8,153 nt of DNA from Hyphomicrobiaceae bacterium. GTDB taxonomy: Bacteria > Pseudomonadota > Alphaproteobacteria > Rhizobiales > Hyphomicrobiaceae. Numbering within the stretch: the stretch's first letter is position 1; every line of letters begins with the position of its first letter. The translations under genes were made by a program, and so were the position numbers. Location: NCBI GenBank assembly GCA_020442225.1, contig JAGRKR010000564.1, forward strand, positions 1-8,153, read 5' to 3'. Of this stretch, positions 1-6,435 are shown piece by piece. The notes under the pieces are model-generated. The model was not told the DNA's origin. It saw only the letters and a program-made list of their open reading frames with translations, and ran no database searches.

Positions 1-863
1 TCCCCGCCACGGTAGAACACCCACAATGGCTCCAGAAAGACGCGCCCCAGCGAGACGAGGCCCCACGTCTCCTTCTTGTTGGTGATGCCGCCCTGCAGCA
101 GCGCGACATCGACGCCGGCAAAGCTCATGCCGACCACCGTGGCGATGATGAGCGATCCGGGGATCAGTATCCAGCTCGGCATGCCCGTCTTCACGGCTCC
201 CGAGCCGTAGAGCAGCACGCCCGCGCACATGGCGCCGAAAAGGTAGCCGGCAGGAACTTTGAGCCGCGCGAAGAGCAGGCCGGCGCCGAGGCCTGCGGCC
301 AGCAGGATCGCCAGATCGGGAACACTGACCGCGCGGCCCAGCAAGACGCCGGCGGCGCCGCCCTCCGGCACGATGCCGAGCAGCGTGAAGCTGATCGGCA
401 GCAGCACGACGAGGCTTGCCAGGCGAAAGGTCTGCGCAATGGCCACCTGCCGCACGTCGGCCTTGCTCTCCATGGACAGCGCCAGGACCAGCGGCAGGGA
501 GCCGGGTACGGCTGCAAAGCGTGCCGTCGCCGGGTCGAAGCCATGGATGCGCTGGAGGTAGAGGCTGCAGGCCCACATCACCAGGGCAAGAGAGGCTCCG
601 AGGCCGATGAGGCTCAAGGGCCACTCCGCGAGGTGCGACAGGGTATCCGGCGAGACCGTCGAGGACATGGTGGCGCCGAGCAGGACGGGAGCCGCGAGCA
701 CGATCGGGCGCGGCAGCAGCAGCGGTGCGCCGAGCACGGCGGCGCTCGCCACGACGAGGGTTGGACCCGTCAGCCAGGGCGCCGGAAAGCCGATGGCGCG
801 GAACAGCAGGCCACCGGTGACCGCGATCGACAGCGTCAACGCAGTGCGCAGGAAAACGTTCAT
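1..863 (-). CDS. AbrB-family integral membrane protein (partial, 3' end beyond window)
   Basis: Reading leftward from ATG at 863, the frame stays open for 287 codons to the window edge, so the C-terminus is missing. The protein is very hydrophobic, with likely membrane segments near residues 4-23, 28-48, 84-103, 147-165, 176-196, 203-222 and 229-249. Two features recall the AbrB duplication family (a membrane family, unrelated to the Bacillus DNA-binding AbrB): an early PAPWLTGP motif (27-34) and the stretch VPGSLPLVLALS followed by KADVRQVAIAQTFRL (119-147). Family proteins are about 340-380 residues with two similar halves, so roughly three quarters is present. Function in this family is poorly established; transport is possible. 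The start is uncertain: a GTG at 896 in the same frame has AGAGG 9 nt upstream and would add 11 residues. It is the last visible gene of the leftward operon and may move the substrate or a product, which is inference. Confidence 0.72.
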   Translation of the reverse strand, partial: MNVFLRTALTLSIAVTGGLLFRAIGFPAPWLTGPTLVVASAAVLGAPLLLPRPIVLAAPVLLGATMSSTVSPDTLSHLAEWPLSLIGLGASLALVMWACSLYLQRIHGFDPATARFAAVPGSLPLVLALSMESKADVRQVAIAQTFRLASLVVLLPISFTLLGIVPEGGAAGVLLGRAVSVPDLAILLAAGLGAGLLFARLKVPAGYLFGAMCAGVLLYGSGAVKTGMPSWILIPGSLIIATVVGMSFAGVDVALLQGGITNKKETWGLVSLGRVFLEPLWVFYRGG

Positions 864-908
864 CGCGCTCGCCGCTTCGCGCTCCGGCCGGGGCACCTGG
901 CCCAACCT

Positions 909-3014
909 CTACTTGAGCACGACGAGCGCGTCGGCCGCCTTTGCGCCACTCCCCCTCGGGCCGACGAACACCGGATTGAGATCCATCTCGGAAAGGCGGT
1001 CGCCAAGACCGGCTGCCATGCGGGACACGGTGACGAGCATTTCGGCGAGGGCTTCCTTGTCCGCCGCGGGCTTGCCGCGATAGCCGTCGAGGATGCGCGC
1101 CGCCCGCAGCTCGCCGATCATGTCGCGGGCGGTTTCGATGTCGAAGGGCGCGATGCGGTACGTGACATCCTTCAGGATCTCCGTGAGCACACCGCCCATG
1201 CCGACGGCGACCGTCGGGCCGAAGCCGGGATCGTTGATGACGCCGATCAGCACTTCGGTGCCCTCGGCCATCTCGGCAAGCAGCACACCCTCGATGGCGG
1301 CCTTCGGCTTGGCCTTGCGCGCATTGGCGATCACCTCGCCCGCCGCCGCCGCAAGCGCGCTGGCGTCGGCGATGCCGAGCTTGACGCCGCCGACCTCCGT
1401 CTTGTGCGCGATGTCACGCGAGACGACCTTGACAGCCAGCGGGTAGGCGAGCCCGGCCGCCGTGGCCGCCGCGACGACGTCCTTGCCCTCCGGCACGACG
1501 ATCTCCTTGGTCACCGCAACGCCGTAGGAGCGCAGCAGCTCCTTGCTCTCGGACTCGCTGAGCGATACGGCACTGTCCGGCAGCGGCTGCCCCTTGTAGG
1601 GTAACGGCGCCGGCATCTTGCGCCCGAGCAGGCGTTCGCGGTCCAGCGCGAAGCGCGTGACGGCCGCCATGGCCTTGGCCAGGCGCGCCGGCGTGGTGAT
1701 GAAGGGAATGCGCGCGTCCTCGAGGAGTTTCCATGCGGCTTCCGAGCGGCTCTTGCGGCCGGACCACGCCAGCAGCACCGGCTTGTCGGACCGCTTGGAG
1801 GCCGAGATGATCGCTTCGGCCGCCTTGAGCGCGGGATCGCCGGGAACCGAGGCCAGCAGCACAACGAGCTGGTCGATGCCGGGATCTTCGAGCACGATGT
1901 CGAGCGTACTGGTGATCAGCTTGAGGTTGTTGAAGACTCCTGCCGTGACGTCGGCCGGATTTGCGGCCGATCCGAACGCCGGAACGATGTCGCGGAGCTT
2001 GCGCATGGTCTCGTCGGAGAAGGGCGGCAGCGCCAGGCCTTCCTCGACGGCGCGGTCGGCGAATACGACGCCGGAGCCGCCGGAGACCGAGAGGACGCCG
2101 ACGTTCGGACCCCTGGGCAGCCGGCCGTGCTTGATGATGGCGGCGATGTCGACGATAGGCTCGACATCGTCCACCTCGACGATGCCGGCCTGCCGGAAGG
2201 CGGCGCGATAGAGGTCGGCGCGTCCGGTCATGTTGGCGGTGTGAGAGGCGGCGGCCTTGGCGCCGGTCTCGGTAATGCCGCCCTTCCACAGCAGCACCGG
2301 CTTGCCGGTCTCGAGCGACTTGCGGCCGAGATCGAGCAGACTGCGTGCGTCGGGCGTGCCTTCCATGTACCCGAAGGCCAGCTTGGTGCCGTCGTCGTCG
2401 AGGAACGCCGACAGCAGCTCCGGCATGGTCACGTCGGTCTCGTTGCCGGTCGAGACGCAGTAGCGGAAGCCGACGCCCTGCAATTCCGCGAGGTTGATGA
2501 TGGCATAGCCGAAGCCGCCGGACTGGAAGGCGCCGGAGACCTCGCCGAGCCTGAGGTCCGTTTCCTCCGAGACGCTGCCGAAGGCCGCCCAGACGCGCGC
2601 CGGCACTGACAGCATGCCCTGGCAGTTTGGGCCGATGGCTCGTACGCCCGTCTCGGCGAGGGTCTTCTTCAGCTCGGTCTCGAGGTTGATGCCGTCGCCG
2701 CCCGTCTCGCGAAAGCCGGCGGTCAGGATGACGGCGTAGCTGATGCCTGCCGCAGCCACGTCGCGGATCGCCGCGGAGACCATCGGCGCGGGGACCGCGA
2801 CGACGGCGAGGTCGCACGCGCCCTTGATGCTCTTGGCATCCGGGTAGCACGTGAAGCCCGCAAGCTCTGGATACTTCGGATTGACCGGATAGAGGCCACC
2901 CTTGTAGCCGGCTTTGACGAGGGCCTTGAGCGGGTGGCCACCGATGCGGCTCGGGTCGGCGGAGGCGCCGATGATCGCTACGCCGCGAGGATGGAAGAGG
3001 CGCTCGAATGACAT
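909..3014 (-). CDS. Acyl-CoA synthetase, ADP-forming type (fused alpha-beta acetate--CoA ligase family)
   Basis: The 701-residue protein has the fused architecture of NDP-forming acyl-CoA ligases, which make acyl-CoA from acid, CoA and ATP through phosphohistidine, giving ADP plus phosphate rather than AMP. Residues 1-130 are a CoA-binding Rossmann domain (PRGVAIIGAS at 9-18, YPVNPKY at 42-48, GPNCQGM at 128-134). Residues about 150-460 are the succinyl-CoA-ligase-like region, with QSGGFG (164-169), STGNETDV (188-195) and His258 in ASHTANMTG, at the site of the phosphorylated histidine. Residues about 480-701 are an ATP-grasp domain with SRDIAHKTEVGGVKLG (532-547), GMGGVLTEI (605-613) and the terminal DLNPVFV (678-684). 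The length matches the fused family. The start ATG has AGGA 9 nt upstream. It lies 61 nt after the SDR gene. The substrate cannot be read from sequence; the neighbours suggest it activates the acid consumed by this cluster. A protein-acylating role is unlikely because no acetyltransferase domain is attached. Confidence 0.9.
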   Translation of the reverse strand: MSFERLFHPRGVAIIGASADPSRIGGHPLKALVKAGYKGGLYPVNPKYPELAGFTCYPDAKSIKGACDLAVVAVPAPMVSAAIRDVAAAGISYAVILTAGFRETGGDGINLETELKKTLAETGVRAIGPNCQGMLSVPARVWAAFGSVSEETDLRLGEVSGAFQSGGFGYAIINLAELQGVGFRYCVSTGNETDVTMPELLSAFLDDDGTKLAFGYMEGTPDARSLLDLGRKSLETGKPVLLWKGGITETGAKAAASHTANMTGRADLYRAAFRQAGIVEVDDVEPIVDIAAIIKHGRLPRGPNVGVLSVSGGSGVVFADRAVEEGLALPPFSDETMRKLRDIVPAFGSAANPADVTAGVFNNLKLITSTLDIVLEDPGIDQLVVLLASVPGDPALKAAEAIISASKRSDKPVLLAWSGRKSRSEAAWKLLEDARIPFITTPARLAKAMAAVTRFALDRERLLGRKMPAPLPYKGQPLPDSAVSLSESESKELLRSYGVAVTKEIVVPEGKDVVAAATAAGLAYPLAVKVVSRDIAHKTEVGGVKLGIADASALAAAAGEVIANARKAKPKAAIEGVLLAEMAEGTEVLIGVINDPGFGPTVAVGMGGVLTEILKDVTYRIAPFDIETARDMIGELRAARILDGYRGKPAADKEALAEMLVTVSRMAAGLGDRLSEMDLNPVFVGPRGSGAKAADALVVLK

Positions 3015-3075
3015 GAGTTTGCGTCCTGTGGTGTGCCGGTTGGAGCAGGCGGAAACAGTCGAGTGCGGATTGCCG

Positions 3076-3792
3076 TCAGATCGGGGCCTGGCCGACGCTC
3101 ATGCCGCCACAGGCGTAGAGCGTCTGGCCGGTGACGAAGCTGGAATCGGGACCCATGAAGAAGGCGATGACCGAGGCGATATCCTCCGGACGGCCGAGGC
3201 GCCGCAGCGGCATGGCCTCGGCCGTGCGCCGGATGAGCTCCTCCGAGTTGTTGCGTTCGTAGAGCTCGGTCACGACGGGACCTGGCGCGACGGCATTGAC
3301 GGTGATGCCGTCGGCGCCGAGCTCCAGCGCCCACGTGCGCGTCAGCCCGATGATGCCGGCCTTGGACGCGGCATAGACATTGCGTTCGGCCTTGCCCAGG
3401 GCGGCGCGACTGGAAATGTTGACGATGCGCCCGTACTTGGCGGCACGCATGGCCGGAAGGCAGGCCTGCATGCATTGCAGCGCCGCCCTCAGATTGACGG
3501 CGATCACCTGCGCGAAGCCGTCGAGAGTGACCTCGCCGGCCTTGTCGGGAACGGGCACGCCGGCATTGTTGACGAGGCCGGTGATCTGGTGCCTGCCCGT
3601 GATCTCCCGGAGCAGCGCGTCCGTGCCAGCCGCGTCCGCGAGATCGGCCTCGTGGAACTCGCAGGGCGTGCCAGCCGGCGGTGCCGAGCGGGAGAGGCCG
3701 ATCACGTGGTGGCCGTCAGCTGCGAGCCGGCGGGCCGTGGCGAGGCCGATGCCTCTCGAAACTCCCGTGACGAGCGTGACATGCCGGCTCAT
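3076..3792 (-). CDS. Short-chain dehydrogenase/reductase (FabG-like)
   Basis: The 238-residue protein is a classical SDR. It has the nucleotide-binding motif TGVSRGIG (9-16), NNAG (75-78), Asn100, and catalytic Ser127, Tyr140 and Lys144 (YAASK), followed by the PGPVVTE segment (170-176) after the sixth strand. Arg35 after the second strand (GLSRS) suggests NADP(H) preference, which is inference. Typical reactions are 3-hydroxyacyl-CoA or secondary alcohol oxidation, or the reverse. The start is set by an ATGA overlap with the upstream dehydrogenase stop and by GGAGGG 6 nt upstream (3799-3804); a longer in-frame extension toward 3939 lies inside the neighbour and lacks SDR character. The C-terminus (CGGMSVGQAPI) follows the usual substrate-loop and RPEDIA region. 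Coupling to a PaaH-type dehydrogenase means that the operon encodes two unrelated oxidoreductases, perhaps for two different hydroxyl groups. FabG-like naming does not imply fatty acid synthesis here. Confidence 0.9.
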   Translation of the reverse strand: MSRHVTLVTGVSRGIGLATARRLAADGHHVIGLSRSAPPAGTPCEFHEADLADAAGTDALLREITGRHQITGLVNNAGVPVPDKAGEVTLDGFAQVIAVNLRAALQCMQACLPAMRAAKYGRIVNISSRAALGKAERNVYAASKAGIIGLTRTWALELGADGITVNAVAPGPVVTELYERNNSEELIRRTAEAMPLRRLGRPEDIASVIAFFMGPDSSFVTGQTLYACGGMSVGQAPI

Positions 3793-5327
3793 GCGCGGCC
3801 CTCCGGCGTGGAGAGCGGCAATCCGAGCATGGCCCTGCGCTTGAGCCAGGGGCTCGGGCGGTAGCGCGGATCGCCGTAGAAGAAGAGCAGGCACTCCAGG
3901 ATGTGCAGCACGTTCCCGGCGCCGATGCGGTCGCCCCACTCGAGCGGTCCGAAGGGATAGCCGAGTCCGAGCTTGGCGCCCTTGTCGATGTCGTCGGGGC
4001 TGGCGATGCCGCGCTGAGCGATGTTGCAGCCGACGTTGACGATCTGGGCGACGATGCGCTGCGCCACGAACCCCGGGCTGTCGTTGATGACCACGACGGC
4101 CTGGCCGTCGCCCGCCAGCATGGCATGGGCGCTGTCGCGGATGGCTGGTGCGGTTGCCGGCGACACCATGAGTGTGCGCGGTCCCTTCATGCCGAAAAGG
4201 ACGTCGACGCCTACGGTGCGCGCCGAATCGAGCCCGAGATCCCTGGCGGCTGTCGCGACATCATGGCCAAGCGGCGTCACGATGATCACGGCCGACGCGC
4301 TCGGCCGCTCGCCCGTCTCGACCTGCGCTCCGCTCCTGGCCAGCACCTCGATGAGCGGCGCCTGCAGCTCGGGATGGTGAGCGCTCGGCTGCACCCACAC
4401 GGGCAGTCCTGCGCCTGCCGGCACGGCGCGCGTCTCGGGCTCGAGCTTCTTGCCCTCCGCGTACTCGTACCAGCCCCGGCCCGTCTTCTGGCCGAAGAGA
4501 CCGCCGGCGATGCGCAGCGCCAGCAGCGGCGACGGGGCATATGCGGGCTCGTTGTAGAACTGGCCGTAGAGCGACTCCATGACGGCGTGGCCTACGTCGG
4601 CGCCGACGAGATCCATCAGCGTGAAGGGACCCATGCGGAAACCCGGCGCGCCGGTCAGGGTGCGGTCGATCTCCGCGTGCGTGGCGATGCATTCCGAGAG
4701 AATGCGCATGGCCTCCGGATTGAGTGCGCGGCCGATGTGATTGACGAGGAAGCCGGGGCTGTCGATGCAGCGTACCGGTTCGCGCGTCATGCGCTTGCCG
4801 ATGGTCACGAGCGCGTCCACCACCCACGGCGCCGTCTTCAGGCCGGGGATGACCTCGACGAGGCGCATGAGCGGCACTGGATTGAAGAAGTGCAGGCCGG
4901 CGCAACGCTCCTGACGCTTGCACTTGGCGGCAATGGCGGTGACCGGCAGGGAGGAGGTGTTCGAGGCGATGATCGTCTCGGGACCGGCGATCGCATCGAG
5001 CTTGGTGAAGAGCGCCTGCTTGATGTCCAGGCGCTCGATGATCGCTTCCACGATCAGGTGTGCACCTTTCATGGCGTCGAGCGTGTTGACGATGCGAATG
5101 CGGTCGAGGGTCGCCTTCATGTCGGCCTCGGTCAGCGAACCTTTCGCCACCTGCCGCTCGAGCATGCCCTTGATGAACTGCTTGGCGGCCGGTGCGGCAT
5201 CGGGCTTCTCGTCGTAGGCGATGACGTTCATGCCGCCTTGTGCCGAGACCTGGATGATGCCGCGGCCCATCGTGCCGGCGCCGACGACGCCGACGGTGAG
5301 ATCAGTCATGGTGGGATCGAATGGCAT
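3789..5327 (-). CDS. 3-hydroxyacyl-CoA dehydrogenase, long PaaH/PaaC-like form
   Basis: The 512-residue protein should oxidise (S)-3-hydroxyacyl-CoA to 3-oxoacyl-CoA with NAD. The N-terminal Rossmann domain has GAGTMGRG (16-23) and Asp39 after the second strand, which fits NAD. Catalytic positions match the family: Ser125 (SNTSS), His146 in HFFNPVPLM, Glu158 twelve residues later, and Asn196 in DSPGFLVNHI. A first C-terminal helical domain spans about 188-290 and ends in KTGRGWYEY; a linker follows, then a second C-terminal domain begins at DSPGFVAQRI (416-425) and runs to the end. This duplicated form of about 475-515 residues is typical of PaaH (3-hydroxyadipyl-CoA dehydrogenase) and its relatives, so a dicarboxyl- or aryl-derived substrate is possible but not shown. 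ATG at 5327 is chosen because AAGGGA lies 8 nt upstream; a GTG at 5333 overlapping the hydratase stop and an ATG at 5309 are alternatives. Confidence 0.9.
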   Translation of the reverse strand: MPFDPTMTDLTVGVVGAGTMGRGIIQVSAQGGMNVIAYDEKPDAAPAAKQFIKGMLERQVAKGSLTEADMKATLDRIRIVNTLDAMKGAHLIVEAIIERLDIKQALFTKLDAIAGPETIIASNTSSLPVTAIAAKCKRQERCAGLHFFNPVPLMRLVEVIPGLKTAPWVVDALVTIGKRMTREPVRCIDSPGFLVNHIGRALNPEAMRILSECIATHAEIDRTLTGAPGFRMGPFTLMDLVGADVGHAVMESLYGQFYNEPAYAPSPLLALRIAGGLFGQKTGRGWYEYAEGKKLEPETRAVPAGAGLPVWVQPSAHHPELQAPLIEVLARSGAQVETGERPSASAVIIVTPLGHDVATAARDLGLDSARTVGVDVLFGMKGPRTLMVSPATAPAIRDSAHAMLAGDGQAVVVINDSPGFVAQRIVAQIVNVGCNIAQRGIASPDDIDKGAKLGLGYPFGPLEWGDRIGAGNVLHILECLLFFYGDPRYRPSPWLKRRAMLGLPLSTPEGRA

Positions 5328-5329
5328 GG

Positions 5330-6112
5330 TCACTTTCCCTTGAACTCGGGTGCGCGTTTCTCGAGGAAGGCCGTCATGCCTTCCTTCTTGTCCTCGGTGG
5401 CAAAAAGCAGCCAGAGCATCTTACGCTCCAGGCTCAGGCCTGTGTCGAGAGCCGCATCCTGGCCTCGCAGCGCCGCCTCCTTGGTCATCTCCAGAGCGAT
5501 CGGTGGCAGCCTAGCCAGGCTCGACGCGAGCTGGATGGCATGCGGGACGACCTCGGCATCCGGTACGACGCGGCTGACCAGGCCCATCTCGCAGCACTCG
5601 CGCGCGCTGAACAACTCGCCGGTCAGCACCATCAGCATGCCCTTGTACTTGCCGATGGCGCGGAAGAGGCGCTGCGTGCCGGAGCCGCCAGGCATGATGC
5701 CGATCTTCACTTCCGGCTGCCCGAGCTTCGCACCTTCTCCGGCGATGATGATGTCGGCATGCAGCGCCAGCTCGCAACCTCCTCCGAGCGCGAAGCCGTT
5801 GACGGCGGCGATGAGCGGCTTGGGGAAGGCCGCGATGCGGTCCCAGAGCTTGTGTGTGCCCTTCTGCATGGCCGCGACGGGCCCCATGTCGCGCATCTCG
5901 CGGATGTCGGCGCCGGCGGCGAAGGCCTTCTCGTTTCCAGTGATGACGGCGGCGCGGATCGCGGCATCGGCGGCCGCGGCCTCCAGGCCCTCGGCGAGTG
6001 CGGTGCGCACCTCGAAATTGAGCGCGTTGCGCGCTTCCGGACGATTGATCCGGAGCAGCACGACACCCTCGGCCGGGTGCTCGACGAGCACGACCGGCTG
6101 GCTCTCCGACAT
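5330..6112 (-). CDS. Enoyl-CoA hydratase/isomerase family protein (crotonase fold)
   Basis: The 260-residue protein is a standard-length crotonase. It has RPEARNALN (24-32), the oxyanion-hole loop AFAAGADI (63-70), NGFALGGGCELAL (105-117) and GQPEVKIGIMPGGSGTQRL (131-149). Both glutamates of true hydratases are present, Glu114 and Glu134, with the same 20-residue separation as in rat mitochondrial hydratase, so syn-addition of water to a trans-2-enoyl-CoA is the most likely reaction. The C-terminal ATEDKKEGMTAFLEKRAPEFKGK is the usual tail that packs over the active site. The closest recognisable style is PaaF-like, but the substrate is not determined. ATG at 6112 is chosen because AGGGAGG sits 7 nt upstream. 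A longer frame starting at 6199 would add 29 residues of non-crotonase character and would run through the palindromic control sites. It is the first gene of the leftward operon, with 2 nt to the next gene. Confidence 0.92.
   Translation of the reverse strand: MSESQPVVLVEHPAEGVVLLRINRPEARNALNFEVRTALAEGLEAAAADAAIRAAVITGNEKAFAAGADIREMRDMGPVAAMQKGTHKLWDRIAAFPKPLIAAVNGFALGGGCELALHADIIIAGEGAKLGQPEVKIGIMPGGSGTQRLFRAIGKYKGMLMVLTGELFSARECCEMGLVSRVVPDAEVVPHAIQLASSLARLPPIALEMTKEAALRGQDAALDTGLSLERKMLWLLFATEDKKEGMTAFLEKRAPEFKGK
5336..5341 (-). promoter_or_regulatory. Ribosome binding site deciding the dehydrogenase start
   Basis: On the minus strand AAGGGA lies 8 nt before the ATG at 5327. It is only 2 nt from the GTG at 5333 and too far from the ATG at 5309, so it supports 5327. 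It sits inside the last codons of the hydratase gene, which favours translational coupling. Confidence 0.6.
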
Positions 6113-6119
6113 GAGGCAT

Positions 6120-6126
6120 CCTCCCT
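6120..6126 (-). promoter_or_regulatory. Ribosome binding site of the hydratase gene
   Basis: AGGGAGG on the minus strand lies 7 nt before the ATG at 6112. It is a near-perfect anti-16S match and fixes the first gene of the leftward operon at 6112 rather than at the upstream in-frame start at 6199. Confidence 0.8.
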
Positions 6127-6130
6127 GGTT

Positions 6131-6156
6131 GTTCCGCAAAACGGAACACTGTTCCG
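6131..6156. promoter_or_regulatory. Putative operator: two interlocked inverted repeats
   Basis: The plus strand reads GTTCCG-caaaa-CGGAACA-c-TGTTCCG. The right part, CGGAACACTGTTCCG (6142-6156), is a perfect palindrome with 7-bp arms and a one-base centre. The left part, GTTCCG (6131-6136) and CGGAAC (6142-6147), is a perfect 6-bp inverted repeat with a 5-base spacer, and the two share the middle arm. It lies 19 to 44 bp before the hydratase ATG and covers the -10 position of a possible leftward promoter. Short symmetric sites of this kind are typical of dimeric repressors such as the TetR family, which often control acyl-CoA catabolic operons. The protein that would bind is not in the window. 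Confidence 0.65.
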
Positions 6157-6172
6157 ATTGATTGACCGTCAA
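6144..6172 (-). promoter_or_regulatory. Possible leftward sigma70-type promoter
   Basis: On the minus strand TTGACG (6172-6167) is a good -35 hexamer. A 17-nt spacer places the -10 at 6149-6144, GTGTTC, which is a poor -10 match. The -10 would lie inside the perfect palindrome, an arrangement that suits repression. The call rests mainly on the -35 and the geometry, so it is tentative. Confidence 0.3.
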
Positions 6173-6180
6173 ATTACGGT
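6162..6180. repeat. Second nested inverted-repeat cluster
   Basis: TTGAC-c-GTCAA (6162-6172) is a perfect palindrome with 5-bp arms. Overlapping it, ACCGT (6165-6169) and ACGGT (6176-6180) form another perfect 5-bp inverted repeat with a 6-base spacer. The nine bases TTGACCGTC (6162-6170) recur at 6305-6313. This may be a second regulator site or part of the promoter core. Confidence 0.45.
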
Positions 6181-6194
6181 GTGTCATGGTGCTC

Positions 6195-6231
6195 GGCAAT
6201 AGCCGCTCTCGATCCGCGAGCTTCGGCTGCC
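6195..6231 (+). other. Predicted hairpin in the control region
   Basis: The arms are GGC (6195-6197), AGCCG (6201-6205) and CTCG (6208-6211), pairing with CGAG (6217-6220), CGGCT (6224-6228) and GCC (6229-6231), with small internal loops. There is no T-run after it, so it is not a standard terminator. A chance fold in GC-rich DNA is possible. Confidence 0.35.
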
Positions 6232-6236
6232 GGCAT

Positions 6237-6274
6237 ATCGTCGGACGAGCGGCCTTCTGGCCGTGCCGGACGAT
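6237..6274 (+). other. Predicted second hairpin in the control region
   Basis: Outer arms ATCGTC (6237-6242) and GACGAT (6269-6274) flank a tight inner stem CGGCC-ttct-GGCCG (6250-6263). It follows the 6195-6231 hairpin by only 5 nt. It could be a structured leader for the rightward genes if transcription starts upstream of it; that start is not known. Confidence 0.35.
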
Positions 6275-6423
6275 GCAGCGCCGCGGTGCTCCAGTTGGTG
6301 TAGTTTGACCGTCCGGCGTAGCACGCTCCTTCAGGTCGACATCTCACCCTGCGACTGCTGTTTGCGCCGGCGCTCGGCTCGAGCGGAGAGGTTTCGCAAG
6401 CGAGTCAACGGTGATCTCGAACG

Positions 6424-6429
6424 AGGGAG
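6424..6429 (+). promoter_or_regulatory. Ribosome binding site deciding a GTG start
   Basis: AGGGAG lies 6 nt before the GTG at 6436. No in-frame ATG near it offers a better start, so it supports the GTG initiation of the DUF35 gene. Confidence 0.75.
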
Positions 6430-6435
6430 AAGCGC

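Larger units (their letters stand above)
6113..6435. other. Divergent intergenic control region (323 bp)
   Basis: No convincing gene lies here. Short frames that cross it (for example plus-strand 6263-6565) run out of frame into the DUF35 gene and have cysteine/arginine-rich, non-protein-like content. From left to right it holds the hydratase ribosome site, a pair of interlocked inverted repeats (6131-6156), a second repeat cluster (6162-6180), two hairpin-forming segments (6195-6231 and 6237-6274), a second copy of TTGACCGTC (6305-6313), and the DUF35 ribosome site (6424-6429). Both promoters must lie here if the two gene sets are independently transcribed. No regulator gene is visible in the window. 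Confidence 0.8.

Noticed and set aside
543..1604. A 353-codon open frame on the plus strand
   Set aside because: It lies opposite the ligase and membrane-protein genes, both of which have clear family motifs. Its own sequence is low-complexity Arg/Gly/His-rich.
1414..2850. A 478-codon minus-strand frame inside the ligase gene
   Set aside because: Same strand but shifted frame, extremely Arg-rich, with no domain; it is an out-of-frame reading of the ligase.
2914..3864. A 316-codon plus-strand frame over the SDR gene
   Set aside because: The minus-strand SDR has every catalytic motif; the plus frame has none and is a shadow.
3903..6161. A 752-codon open frame on the plus strand
   Set aside because: It runs antisense through the dehydrogenase and hydratase genes, has His/Arg/Asp-rich composition with no recognisable domain, and lacks a ribosome site. 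Long antisense frames are common in GC-rich genes.
6113..6199. N-terminal extension of the hydratase to an ATG at 6199
   Set aside because: The added 29 residues do not resemble crotonases, they would translate through the palindromes, and the AGGGAGG site points to 6112.
6131..6313. Short direct and inverted repeats considered as a CRISPR or attachment site
   Set aside because: The repeat units are only 5-9 bases, not regularly spaced, and no cas, integrase or transposase gene is nearby.
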